This document shows, piece after piece, positions 16,557 to 25,459 of a stretch of DNA of 64,000 nucleotides. Every line of letters begins with the position of its first letter. Position 1 is the first letter of the stretch. The position numbers and the translations under genes were made by a program. Source of the DNA: Fertoeibacter niger (GTDB lineage Bacteria > Pseudomonadota > Alphaproteobacteria > Rhodobacterales > Rhodobacteraceae); contig NZ_WHUT02000008.1 of NCBI RefSeq assembly GCF_009380135.2, positions 186,001-250,000 on the forward strand, in the 5' to 3' direction. Under the pieces are notes generated by a model that saw only the letters and a list, made by a program, of their open reading frames with translations, ran no database searches and was not told the DNA's origin.

Positions 16557-18149
16557 TCAGTCAGCCCCGGGGTGATAGTCAAACCGGGTGAAATCCGCGC
16601 TCCATCCCTGCCCTGTCAGATCATGGGCCACCATGCCGACAAAGGCCCCGGTGAACGAGGCGTGCTCGCCGCGCCCGCCCTCATCCGAGATGATGCTGGC
16701 GTCAAGCGGCGGACCGGCGGGGTTGATCGGCTGCCCTGCACCGGCCCAGAAGAACTGCTGCGCAGCGCCATCGACATGCACTTCCAGCCGCAGCGGCCCT
16801 TCGGGCACGGCGATGGCGTCGCCCGCATAGGTCAGCCGTTCGCCGGGCCAGTCACCCAGACAGGACACCACGCGCAGCACAGGCCTGCCCATTTCGCGCG
16901 TCAGCAGCAGCGCGTGGAACTTGTGCCGGTTGTAATAGGTGATCAGACCGGCGGCCTGTTGCCAGCCGTCGGGGCTTGCGGTGATTTCGGTCACGGCGCG
17001 GTAGGCTGCATGTTCCTGCCGCCGGGCGACAAGCGCCTGTTCAAACCACGAACCCAGGCTTTCGCGGCCATGCAGGCGCAGCGCGCTGCCGGTCAGTGTG
17101 AACAGCCGTTCGGGTTGCGGCGTGCGCAGCCACTGGAATTCGGTCGGCAGGGCAGACCCGGTGAAATCGCGGACCACCGGCGCATCTGGCAGGCGGATTG
17201 CGCCCGTTGGTCCGGGCAGCGTGGCCGGGGGAACCGTCCCCCCGCCCTTCAGCCACAGCCAGTCATCGCGCCATTCGCAGGCGGCAAGGCCGGTTTCGCG
17301 CCCCATCGGGCAGGCGCGGGGGCCGGGCAGGGGGCGGCCCATCAGAAATGTGTGGAAGGCCTCGCCCGCTGGCGTCTCCACGTATTGCCCATGGCCCACG
17401 CGCTGAATCGGGCTGTCCGGGGCCCGGGATGTGGTCAGCAGATGTTGCTGGGGGTGCAGTTCATACGGGCCGGTGATGTGGCGCGAGCGGGCCATGGTCA
17501 CGGCATGGTCGTAGCCGGTGCCACCCTCGGCGGTGGTCAGATAATACCAGCCGCCACGGCGGAACAGATGCGGTGCCTCGGTCAGGCCCAGCGGGCTGCC
17601 GGCAAAGATGGTGTGGACCGGGCCGGAAAGACCGGTATCGGGGTGCCATTCCTGCAATTCGATGCCGTCAAAGGCATCATGCGCGGGGTTCAGGCCGGTG
17701 CCCTTGCCCCGGTGGTTCCAGCGCATGTTCAAAAACCATTTGCGCCCGTCCTCATCGTGGAACAGCGACGGATCAAAACCGGATGAATTGACATGGATAC
17801 GCTGCGACCAGTCGCCGTCGATGGTCGCGCAGGTGGTGATGTAATTGTGCGCATCCTTGAACGCGCCATCCAGCCTTTTGACATCGGTATAGACCAACCA
17901 GAACCGGCCATCGGCATAAGACAGGCAGGGTGCCCAGACGCCGCAACTGTCGGGGTTGCCGCGCATGTCCAACAGGTCGACACGGTTCAGCGGGCGGGCC
18001 ACCAGCCGCCAGTTCACCAGATCGGTGGAATGGTGGATCTGCACCCCTGGATACCATTCGAAGGTGGAGGTGGCGATGTAGTAATCACCCCCCACCCGGC
18101 AGATCGACGGATCGGGGTTGAAACCGGGCAGGACGGGGTTCTGGATCAT
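16557..18149 (-). CDS. xynB: Glycoside hydrolase family 43 beta-xylosidase (XynB-like)
   Basis: A 530-residue enzyme releasing xylose, possibly also arabinose, from short xylo-oligosaccharides. It has no signal peptide, so it acts on imported oligosaccharides. The catalytic residues of GH43 are in place: D13 in NPDPSI (general base), D126 in GFDPSLF (pKa modulator) and E191 in LTEAPHLF (general acid). The C-terminal half forms the beta-sandwich domain usual for about 530-residue XynB proteins. The ATG at 18149 was chosen; an upstream TTG at 18170 lacks a ribosome site. It follows the oxidoreductase gene by 65 bases and may be the operon's last gene. Confidence 0.93.
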   Translation of the reverse strand: MIQNPVLPGFNPDPSICRVGGDYYIATSTFEWYPGVQIHHSTDLVNWRLVARPLNRVDLLDMRGNPDSCGVWAPCLSYADGRFWLVYTDVKRLDGAFKDAHNYITTCATIDGDWSQRIHVNSSGFDPSLFHDEDGRKWFLNMRWNHRGKGTGLNPAHDAFDGIELQEWHPDTGLSGPVHTIFAGSPLGLTEAPHLFRRGGWYYLTTAEGGTGYDHAVTMARSRHITGPYELHPQQHLLTTSRAPDSPIQRVGHGQYVETPAGEAFHTFLMGRPLPGPRACPMGRETGLAACEWRDDWLWLKGGGTVPPATLPGPTGAIRLPDAPVVRDFTGSALPTEFQWLRTPQPERLFTLTGSALRLHGRESLGSWFEQALVARRQEHAAYRAVTEITASPDGWQQAAGLITYYNRHKFHALLLTREMGRPVLRVVSCLGDWPGERLTYAGDAIAVPEGPLRLEVHVDGAAQQFFWAGAGQPINPAGPPLDASIISDEGGRGEHASFTGAFVGMVAHDLTGQGWSADFTRFDYHPGAD

Positions 18150-18177
18150 GTTCGCTTTCGGCGCGGGCAAGGAAACA

Positions 18178-18193
18178 GGGCGGCATTCCGCCC
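18178..18193 (-). terminator. Short hairpin between oxidoreductase and xylosidase genes
   Basis: GGGCGG / CCGCCC with a CATT loop, about 20 bases downstream of the oxidoreductase stop. With no T-run it may act as an mRNA processing or attenuation hairpin that reduces readthrough into the xylosidase gene. Confidence 0.35.
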
Positions 18194-18214
18194 CGTTCCG
18201 GTGGGGTTGAGCTT

Positions 18215-19348
18215 TCAGACCAGCAGCGCCTGCGCCTCGGCTGGCGACAGGGCTGCGGGGCGGGTGCAGGTGGTTTCAAGCGTCACGAACTGGCCGGTCT
18301 CGCCCGATGTCAGCACCGCCGCCATCACCTCGACCCCGTGCAGCGTGCGCTCCAGCGAGCAACGCTGGTCGCGCCCCTCGATCAGCGCCACCGCCATGTC
18401 GGCCAGACCGGCGGCGCGGTAATTCGCCATCGCCTCGCCGCGTTGCGTGGTGTAGTTCGGGCGGCCGAACGGGTGATCCCAGGGTTCCACCGGGGCAATC
18501 ACGCCATCCGGCCCGGCAAATTCCACCGTGCCGCCAAAAAAGTTCGGGTCAGGCACGAACAATGAGCCTTCGGTGCCGTAAAGTTCCATGTTCACCCGCT
18601 TGTGCGACCAGACATCCCAACTGGTTGACAGGTTCACCGTAGCGCCATTGGCAAATTCCAGCAGGGCGTGGATGTTTGTGGGGGTTTTCACCGGGATGGT
18701 CTGGCCCTTGCGGGGTTCGGAACTGATGGTGCGCGTGGCGCTGGCCGATGACGTCAGCGCCGCCACCCGTTTCACCGGGCCGATCAGGTTGATCAGGTTG
18801 GCAATGTAATAGGGGCCCATGTCCAGCATCGGGCCGCCGCCGGGCAGGAAAAAGAAATCGGGGTTGGGGTGCCAGTGCTCCATCCCGTGACTCATGACGG
18901 CCGCCCCGCCTGCGGTGATCGTGCCCAGCCGCCCCTCGTCGATCAATGCGCGGGCCTGCTGATGCGCCCCGCCCAGAAATGTGTCAGGCGCGCAGCCCAC
19001 GCGCAGCCCCTTGGCCGCCGCCAGATCGCGCAGGGCCAGACCGTCGGCCAGCCCCAGCGTCAGCGGCTTTTCCGAATACACATGCTTGCCCGCCTGAAGG
19101 ATGGATTGCGACACCGCGAAATGCGCATCCGGGATGGTCAGGTTGATCACCACATCCAGCGCGGGGTTGGCCAGCAGGTCATCGACAGACTGCGCCTGCA
19201 CGCCATATTCCGCCGCCCGCGCCTCGGCCGCAGCCATGTTCATATCCGCCACGGCGCGAATCTCCAGCCCCTTGAACAGGGGCGCAAGCCCCAGATAGGC
19301 GGTCGAGATATTGCCGCAGCCGATAATGCCGATACCCAGTTTTTCCAA
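18215..19348 (-). CDS. Gfo/Idh/MocA-family oxidoreductase
   Basis: A 377-residue NAD(P)-dependent sugar or inositol dehydrogenase-like protein. The N-terminal Rossmann motif is GIIGCGNIS, the lysine motif is YSEKPLTL, and the second domain begins with GGGPMLDMGPYY. Neither ATG nor GTG is available at the N-terminus. AAGGAG lies eight bases before a TTG at 19348 but only two before the TTG at 19354, so 19348 is preferred. The gene sits two bases past the isomerase stop. In oligosaccharide operons such proteins oxidise or epimerise released sugars; the substrate is unknown. Confidence 0.85.
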   Translation of the reverse strand: MEKLGIGIIGCGNISTAYLGLAPLFKGLEIRAVADMNMAAAEARAAEYGVQAQSVDDLLANPALDVVINLTIPDAHFAVSQSILQAGKHVYSEKPLTLGLADGLALRDLAAAKGLRVGCAPDTFLGGAHQQARALIDEGRLGTITAGGAAVMSHGMEHWHPNPDFFFLPGGGPMLDMGPYYIANLINLIGPVKRVAALTSSASATRTISSEPRKGQTIPVKTPTNIHALLEFANGATVNLSTSWDVWSHKRVNMELYGTEGSLFVPDPNFFGGTVEFAGPDGVIAPVEPWDHPFGRPNYTTQRGEAMANYRAAGLADMAVALIEGRDQRCSLERTLHGVEVMAAVLTSGETGQFVTLETTCTRPAALSPAEAQALLV

Positions 19349-19350
19349 GA

Positions 19351-20103
19351 TCAAAGCTCCTTCGCCGCCGCCAGTGACCGCGTGGCAAAGCGGGTGTGGT
19401 CGGCGGGGTTGTCATGTTCCATGATGAAATTCGTGCAGGGCGTGGCCCGCAGCGCGGCCATGATGCCGGGCCAGTCCACCGTGCCGTGGCCCACATCGGC
19501 CCAGCCATCCTCGGCGGTGTTCTCGCCTGCCGGGGCAATGTCCTTGACATGTGCTGCGGTGATGCGGTGGCCGTATTTGCTGATCCAGGCCAGCGGGTCG
19601 GCACCGCCACGGATCACCCAGGCCACGTCAATCTCCCATTCGAGATCGGGGCCACCGGCAAAGATCAGATCCTGCGGGATGCTGCCATCGGCCAGCGGAA
19701 CCAGTTCAAAATCGTGGTTGTGCCAGCCAAAGCCAAAGCCGGCCTCGCGGAACGGCTCACCCGCCTTTTGCAGACGCGTGCCGAACGCATGCCAGCCTGC
19801 GGCATCGCGCGGGCGGTCATCGGGCATCAGATAGGGGCAGTAGATGCGGCTGATGCCCAGCGAGCGGGCAATCGCCAGCACCTTGGCCGGGTCGGATTCC
19901 AGCTGCGCCAGACCGAAATGGCCGGTGGGCATCACCAGCCCGCTGTCGCCCAGATGGGCGACCAGTTGGGCCACCAGTGCATCATCGGCATAAAGCGCGC
20001 CATAGCCTTCGACGCCCTCGTATCCGGCGGCGGCCAGCATCGCCAGCGTATCGGCCAGCGGCGGAAAGTTGCGGGAGGAGTAGAGCTGATAGGAAAACAT
20101 CAT
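19351..20103 (-). CDS. Sugar phosphate isomerase/epimerase (AP-endonuclease 2-like TIM barrel)
   Basis: A 250-residue xylose-isomerase-like barrel. The start YQLYSSRNFPPLADTLAMLAAAGYEGVEGYG is typical. Metal-binding residues are suggested by FGWHNHDFEL, WEIDVAWVIRGG, AAHVKD and the late glutamate in FIMEHDNP. It overlaps the beta-mannosidase stop by four bases (ATGA) and precedes the Gfo/Idh/MocA gene. Such pairs often act together on keto-sugars or inositols. The precise reaction cannot be stated. Confidence 0.85.
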   Translation of the reverse strand: MMFSYQLYSSRNFPPLADTLAMLAAAGYEGVEGYGALYADDALVAQLVAHLGDSGLVMPTGHFGLAQLESDPAKVLAIARSLGISRIYCPYLMPDDRPRDAAGWHAFGTRLQKAGEPFREAGFGFGWHNHDFELVPLADGSIPQDLIFAGGPDLEWEIDVAWVIRGGADPLAWISKYGHRITAAHVKDIAPAGENTAEDGWADVGHGTVDWPGIMAALRATPCTNFIMEHDNPADHTRFATRSLAAAKEL

Positions 20104-22478
20104 GACCTCGGGGTGTATGTGGCGGAATGCAGGTCGCGCAGGGTGAAGCGGGGGGCCGGGCCGGGTGCGGCCGGGGTGAAGACAATGCTGGCCGGATCGC
20201 CGGGAAACAGCGCGAATGCATTGGCGGAAAAGCGGCCCGGCACATCGGCCTCCAGCGCGACAAAGGGGGCCAGTGCGCGGGCGGTCAGGGCGATGCGCCA
20301 ATTGTCACCTTCGGGCGCCACGGTTTGCGACAGGCCAGCGGGCAGCAGATCATAGGCCTTCCATGGTTTCGGTGTGAAAACGTCGCTGTGGCTGGCGCTG
20401 CCGTCATCCCAGGTGAAGGCCAGCACCTCGCCCGGCCCCAGTGCATCGGCGGGAAGGGTCAGCACAGGAATGGCGGCATCGGGGGGCACGGTGACGGTGG
20501 CGTGGTCAAGGTCGCGCATGCTGCCATCCATGGCGGCGGCATGGGCGGTGACGGTCAGCTCAACTGGGGCCAGCCGGTCGTTCACCGCGCGCAGGGCGAT
20601 GCCATTGGCCCCCGGCACGGCGCTGACCAGCACCGGGGCAAAGAACTGCGCCGACATGTGGTGCAGCAGTTTCCAGTTGCCGCCATGGTCCAGCGACGAC
20701 CAACTGCACACTGGCCAGGTATCGTTCAGTTGCCAGTAAAGCGCGCCCATGCAATGCGGCTTCAGGCTGCGCCAATGGGTCACGGCGGTCTTGATGGCCA
20801 GACCCTGCTGCACCTGCGACAGATAGACGAAATTCTCGAAATCCACCGGAAAGCGGAAATAGCGGAACATGGTTTCGGCAATCCGCGCATTGCCGCCTGC
20901 GTTCTTCTGGTGGCTTTCGATCACCGGGGCCGCGATGTTGAAATCGGCCGGGTCGGCAAAGCGGCGGATCGCGCTGAGCGAAGGGTAGGACTGGAACCCG
21001 AATTCCGAACAGAAGCGGGGCGATACATCGCGGTAATGGTCGAAATCGCGGCCCTCGTGCCAGACCGACCAGAAATGCATGTCGCCCGCGCTGTCATCAT
21101 GCCAGGCGTCGCCGAAACTCAGCGGCCCGGGGCTGGGCGAAGATGGCCACCAGTTTGCGCCCGGTGTCACATCCATCAGCGCCGCCTCGATCGTGCGGTT
21201 CAGCCGGTCATAGCTTACCAGATACCGGTCGCGGTCCTTGCGGCTTTCGGGAAACCATGTCAGCGCGCCGATCAGTTCGTTGTCGCCGCACCACAGCGCC
21301 AGACAGGCGTGGTGGTTCAGCCGGGCCACCACATCGCGCACCTCGGCATCGACCTCGGCCAGAAATGCGGGGGTCGAGGGGTAGAGGTTGCAGGAAAACA
21401 TGAAATCCTGCCAGACCATCAGGCCAAGCTCATCGCAGATGTCGTAGAACCAGTCGGGTTCATACCGCCCGCCGCCCCAGACGCGGATCATGTTCTGATG
21501 CGCATCGACCGCCGATTGCAGCAGGGCGCGGGTCTTTTCGGGTGTGATGCGGCCCGCCAGCGCGTCGGCGGGTATCCAGTTCGAGCCGCGCGCGAATACC
21601 ATATGGCCATTGACGCGGAAGGCGAAACTGCGCCCCGCTGCGTCATCCTCGCTGACCAGCGCCAGATCGCGCAACCCGATGCGCCGGGTGGCGTGGGCGC
21701 AGCCTGCGGTGATGGTAAGATCATGCAGGGTCTGGGGGCCAAGGCCTGCGGGCCACCAGAGGTCGGGGTGGGCGATACTGAACGCCAGCCGCACCGCGCC
21801 CCTGACCGCCGTGGCCGTCAGCGTCTGGCCGCAAAGCGTGGCTGTGGCTTCGGCCGCATTGGTCAGCACCGTGACCGTGACCGAGGCGATACCCCCCTCA
21901 TGCGCCTGCGCCACCAGAACATCGGCAATCCGGTCGCCCTGCGGTTCCAGCGCGATGCGGCCATAAAGGCCGAAAGGGGCGAGTGCGATGTTCCAGTCCC
22001 AGCCGAAATCGCATTGCACCTTGCGCAGCATGTTCCCGTTGGGGATCGGGCAGTTCGAGGTGGAATAGGGTATGGGAAACGGCATGCCCGCCTGCGCCGC
22101 ATCCGCCGCCCGGGTGTTGGAGCGGAAGGTGATGGCAATGTCATTCGCACCCGCCCGCAGCCCCGCAGCCGGGACGCGAAACCGCCGGAAGCTGTTGGCG
22201 GCGCTCAGCACCACCGCCCCGTTCAGCCGCACCTCGGCCACGGTATCCAGCCCCGCGACCACCAGATCGCAAGGGCTGCCATCATGGGTGAACTGGCGCG
22301 TGGCCGTCCAGTCGCGATCAGCGATCCAGCGCAGGTCATATTCGTTGCGGCCCCAATACGGGTCGGGGATCACGCCCGCATCATGCAGCGCCGAGATCGC
22401 ATCGCCGGGCAGGGCAAAGACGATGCGGTATGCGCCGCTGTCGTCCGTCAGCGTCCATTGGCCGGAAAGATCGGTCAT
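20100..22478 (-). CDS. Beta-mannosidase, glycoside hydrolase family 2
   Basis: A 792-residue cytoplasmic GH2 enzyme that would release mannose from imported beta-mannosides. Order of domains: sugar-binding jelly roll (WTLTDDSGAYRIVFALPG onwards), immunoglobulin-like domain, then the TIM barrel. The acid/base E401 lies in WCGDNE, and the nucleophile E492 in CSEFGFQSYPS, a sequence characteristic of beta-mannosidases rather than beta-galactosidases. RVWGGGRYEPDWFYDICDELGLMVWQDF is also diagnostic. It starts three bases after the importer ATPase gene, so uptake and hydrolysis are co-expressed. Confidence 0.93.
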   Translation of the reverse strand: MTDLSGQWTLTDDSGAYRIVFALPGDAISALHDAGVIPDPYWGRNEYDLRWIADRDWTATRQFTHDGSPCDLVVAGLDTVAEVRLNGAVVLSAANSFRRFRVPAAGLRAGANDIAITFRSNTRAADAAQAGMPFPIPYSTSNCPIPNGNMLRKVQCDFGWDWNIALAPFGLYGRIALEPQGDRIADVLVAQAHEGGIASVTVTVLTNAAEATATLCGQTLTATAVRGAVRLAFSIAHPDLWWPAGLGPQTLHDLTITAGCAHATRRIGLRDLALVSEDDAAGRSFAFRVNGHMVFARGSNWIPADALAGRITPEKTRALLQSAVDAHQNMIRVWGGGRYEPDWFYDICDELGLMVWQDFMFSCNLYPSTPAFLAEVDAEVRDVVARLNHHACLALWCGDNELIGALTWFPESRKDRDRYLVSYDRLNRTIEAALMDVTPGANWWPSSPSPGPLSFGDAWHDDSAGDMHFWSVWHEGRDFDHYRDVSPRFCSEFGFQSYPSLSAIRRFADPADFNIAAPVIESHQKNAGGNARIAETMFRYFRFPVDFENFVYLSQVQQGLAIKTAVTHWRSLKPHCMGALYWQLNDTWPVCSWSSLDHGGNWKLLHHMSAQFFAPVLVSAVPGANGIALRAVNDRLAPVELTVTAHAAAMDGSMRDLDHATVTVPPDAAIPVLTLPADALGPGEVLAFTWDDGSASHSDVFTPKPWKAYDLLPAGLSQTVAPEGDNWRIALTARALAPFVALEADVPGRFSANAFALFPGDPASIVFTPAAPGPAPRFTLRDLHSATYTPRS

Positions 22479-22481
22479 GTG

Positions 22482-23555
22482 TCAGATCCGCTGTTCCGTC
22501 GCCGCGTCGAACAGCGAGGCTTTGGGCAGGTCAAGATGCAGATACACCGGGGTTCCCGGCTCCAGCCGCCGCTCTACCGGCACGCGCACCGACATCTGTT
22601 GTCCCGCCGCTTTCAGCCATACCAGACTGTCGGCCCCCATCGGCTCGTCCAGTTCCACCACGGCGGGCAGCGACGTGCCCGGGCGCGGATCGGTGGCGAT
22701 GGCGATATGTTCGGGGCGCAGGCCAAGGATGGCGCGTGGCAGGTCCACCGCACGCCCGTCATAACCCTCCAGCGCGATGCTGTGCTCGCCCAGCCGGAAG
22801 CTGCGCCCGCCATCCACCACCGCGCCGGGCAGGAAATTCATCGCGGGCGAGCCGATGAAGCCCGCCACAAACAGGTTGGCCGGGCGGTTGTAGATCACCT
22901 GCGGCGCGTCAAGCTGCTGGATCACGCCGCCCTTCATCACGGCAATCCGGTCGGCCAGGGTCAGCGCCTCGATCTGGTCATGGGTCACATAGACCATAGT
23001 GTTGTTCAGGCGGCTGTGCAGGCGCTTGATTTCCACCCGCAGCTCGGCGCGCAGTTTGGCGTCAAGGTTCGACAGCGGTTCATCAAACAGGAACACATCG
23101 ACATCGCGCACCAGCGCGCGGCCAATGGCCACACGCTGCCGCTGCCCGCCGGAAAGGGCACCCGGCTTGCGGTCAAGCAGCGGCTCGATCTGAAGGATTT
23201 TTGCGGCGCGGGCCACGCGGCTTTCAATCTCGGCCTTGGGCATGCGGGCGTTTTTCAGCCCGAACGACAGGTTGCCGCGCACCGTCATCTGCGGATAAAG
23301 CGCATAGCTTTGAAACACCATGCCGATGCCGCGCTCGCTGGGTTCGGCCCAGGTCACGTTCTGGCCCTTGATCCAGATCTCGCCATCGGAAATGTCCAGA
23401 AGGCCCGCGATGCAGTTCAGCAGGGTGGATTTGCCGCAGCCTGACGGCCCCAGCAGCACGATGAACTCGCCCTCGGCCACGTCGAGGTTCATGGTTTTCA
23501 GGACCGCATGGCTGCCGAAGTTCAGCGTCAGGTCACGAACGGAAATGGAATGCAT
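22482..23555 (-). CDS. Oligosaccharide ABC transporter ATP-binding protein, MalK/UgpC/MsmK-like
   Basis: A 357-residue ATPase of the CUT1 class. Walker A GPSGCGKST, Q-loop VFQSYALYPQ, signature LSGGQRQRVAIGRAL, Walker B FLFDEPLSNLD and H-loop VTHDQ are intact. The C-terminal regulatory domain contains ILGLRPEHI and the final PKASLFDA, both typical of UgpC/MsmK. The ATG at 23555 lies four bases past the permease stop; an earlier in-frame start would run into that gene. It is the fourth of four importer genes. Confidence 0.93.
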   Translation of the reverse strand: MHSISVRDLTLNFGSHAVLKTMNLDVAEGEFIVLLGPSGCGKSTLLNCIAGLLDISDGEIWIKGQNVTWAEPSERGIGMVFQSYALYPQMTVRGNLSFGLKNARMPKAEIESRVARAAKILQIEPLLDRKPGALSGGQRQRVAIGRALVRDVDVFLFDEPLSNLDAKLRAELRVEIKRLHSRLNNTMVYVTHDQIEALTLADRIAVMKGGVIQQLDAPQVIYNRPANLFVAGFIGSPAMNFLPGAVVDGGRSFRLGEHSIALEGYDGRAVDLPRAILGLRPEHIAIATDPRPGTSLPAVVELDEPMGADSLVWLKAAGQQMSVRVPVERRLEPGTPVYLHLDLPKASLFDAATEQRI

Positions 23556-23559
23556 GTGA

Positions 23560-24453
23560 TCAGCCCTTGACCGCGCCGGCGGCAATGCCGCGCACGAAGA
23601 GTTTGCCGGAGATGAAGTAGATGATGAGCGGAACCAACCCGGTCAGCAGCGTGGCCGCCATGTTGACGTTGTATTCCTTGACGCCCTGCACCGAGTTGAC
23701 GATGTTGTTCAGCTGCACCGTCATGGGATAGGTGTCGGGGCGGGTGTAGATCACGCCGAACAGGAAATCGTTCCAGATCCCCGTGACTTGCAGGATCAGC
23801 GCCACCACGAAGATGGGCAGGCTCATCGGCACCATGATGCGCAGGAAGATGCCCCAGAACCCCGCGCCATCCACCCGGGCGGCCTTGAACAGCTCTTCCG
23901 GCACTGACGAGAAGTAGTTGCGGAAAAGCAGCGTCAGGATGGGCATGCCAAAGATCGTGTGCACCAGCACCAGACCCCAGAGCGTGCCGTAGATGCCGAT
24001 CTCGCGCAGGATGATGACGATGGGATAGATCATCACCTGATAGGGAATGAAGGCCCCCACGATCAGGATGGCAAAGAAAGTCTCGGCCCCGCGGAATTTC
24101 CACAAGGACAGCGCATAGCCGTTCACCGCCGCCACCGCGATGGACAGGATCACCGAAGGCACCGTGATCTGCACCGAGTTCCAGAACCCGCGCGACAGCC
24201 CGTCACAGTTCAGCCCGGTGCAGGCCTGCGCCCAGGCCTTGACCCAGGGTTGAAAGGTGATCTCCACCGGCGGGGAAAAGATGTTGCCCAGCCGGATTTC
24301 GGGCATGCCCTTCAGCGAGGTGACAACCATCACATACAGCGGCAGCAGGTAATAGACCGAGATCACGAACAAAATGCCATAAAGCATGATGTTGCGGCGC
24401 GACAGGATCTTGCGGGGCTTGGCGCCACGCGGGCCTTTGGTCAGGTCAGCCAC
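23560..24453 (-). CDS. Oligosaccharide ABC transporter permease, MalG-type
   Basis: A 297-residue inner-membrane permease with six predicted helices, beginning RRNIMLYGILFVISVYYLLPLYVMV. The EAA loop reads EELFKAARVDGAGFWGIFLRIMVPM. The likely start is GTG at 24453, eight bases after GGAGG and overlapping the MalF-type gene by eight bases; the longer open frame begins deeper in that gene without such a site. It forms the transmembrane heterodimer with the next protein. Confidence 0.9.
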   Translation of the reverse strand: MADLTKGPRGAKPRKILSRRNIMLYGILFVISVYYLLPLYVMVVTSLKGMPEIRLGNIFSPPVEITFQPWVKAWAQACTGLNCDGLSRGFWNSVQITVPSVILSIAVAAVNGYALSLWKFRGAETFFAILIVGAFIPYQVMIYPIVIILREIGIYGTLWGLVLVHTIFGMPILTLLFRNYFSSVPEELFKAARVDGAGFWGIFLRIMVPMSLPIFVVALILQVTGIWNDFLFGVIYTRPDTYPMTVQLNNIVNSVQGVKEYNVNMAATLLTGLVPLIIYFISGKLFVRGIAAGAVKG

Positions 24454-25339
24454 GGCGTTTGCCTCCGAATTCCAGATAGGCCCAGGGCACAACGATGATC
24501 ACGACCGACAGCAGCATCATGGTCGAGGCGGCAAAGCCCTGCCCCAGATTCTGCGCGGCGAACATGAAGTCATAGACGTATTTCGCAGGCACTTCCGAGG
24601 CATTACCCGGCCCGCCCCCGGTCTGTGCCACCACCAGGTCATAGACCTTGACGATGCCGCTCATGATGATGACCAGCGTGGTCACGAACACCGGGCGCAT
24701 CATGGGGATGATGATGAAGATATAGGTTTTCCAGGTGGGAATGCCGTCGATGCGCGCGGCTTTCCAGATATCCTCGTCGATGCCGCGCAGACCGGCCAGC
24801 ATCAGGCACATGATCAGGCCTGTGCCCTGCCACAGCCCGGCGATCAGCACGCCGTAGATCACGATGTCGGGGTCATAGAGCGGGTCAAAGACGAATTCGG
24901 TGAAGCCCAGGCTGCGCACCACATTCTGCACGCCGAACTCGGGGTTCAGGATCCATTGCCACACCAGCCCGGTCACGATGAAGCTGAGGGCGAAGGGATA
25001 AAGGAATATCGTGCGGAACGTATCCTCGAACCGGATTTTCTGATCCAGCAGCACGGCCAGCAAAAAGCCGATCACCAGGCTGAAGATCAGCGTCAGCACG
25101 CCATAGATCAGCAGGTTCTCGATCGAGGTCAGCCAGCGGCCGGTGGACCAGAGCCGTTCATACTGATCCAGCCCGACAAACCGCAGGCGCGGCAGCAGTT
25201 TGGAGTCGGTAAAGGAATAGAACACCGTCCATGCGGTGCCGCCGACAAAGATCACCAGCGCCGTCAGGATCATCGGCACCGAGGCAATCTTGGCATTCAG
25301 GTTGCGCAACAGGCGGTAGGGTCGCGGAGAGGTGGACAT
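24446..25339 (-). CDS. Oligosaccharide ABC transporter permease, MalF-type
   Basis: A 297-residue inner-membrane permease with about six helices. The EAA loop is DEDIWKAARIDGIPTWKTYIFIIIP. It partners the MalG-type subunit, with which it overlaps. Two ATGs are possible, 25339 and 25357; neither has a clearly better ribosome site, so the N-terminus is uncertain by six residues. The 120-base gap to the binding-protein gene is the largest within the operon and may hold a processing site that raises binding-protein levels. Confidence 0.9.
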   Translation of the reverse strand: MSTSPRPYRLLRNLNAKIASVPMILTALVIFVGGTAWTVFYSFTDSKLLPRLRFVGLDQYERLWSTGRWLTSIENLLIYGVLTLIFSLVIGFLLAVLLDQKIRFEDTFRTIFLYPFALSFIVTGLVWQWILNPEFGVQNVVRSLGFTEFVFDPLYDPDIVIYGVLIAGLWQGTGLIMCLMLAGLRGIDEDIWKAARIDGIPTWKTYIFIIIPMMRPVFVTTLVIIMSGIVKVYDLVVAQTGGGPGNASEVPAKYVYDFMFAAQNLGQGFAASTMMLLSVVIIVVPWAYLEFGGKRRG

Positions 25340-25459
25340 GCGGGGATTTCCGGGCATGGGGCCTGCCGCAGCAGCGCGGCATCAGCGTGGCCCCGCTGCG
25401 CAAGCGCGGGCAGGACCACAAGGAGTTGCCCGCCGTGACAGGCACGACGGGCATAAGGA

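Noticed and set aside
20127-23444. Very long open frame (about 1,100 codons) on the + strand
   Set aside because: It lies antisense to the beta-mannosidase and importer ATPase genes. Its translation is rich in arginine, glutamine, histidine and glycine with no domain, as expected from the shadow of G+C-rich genes.
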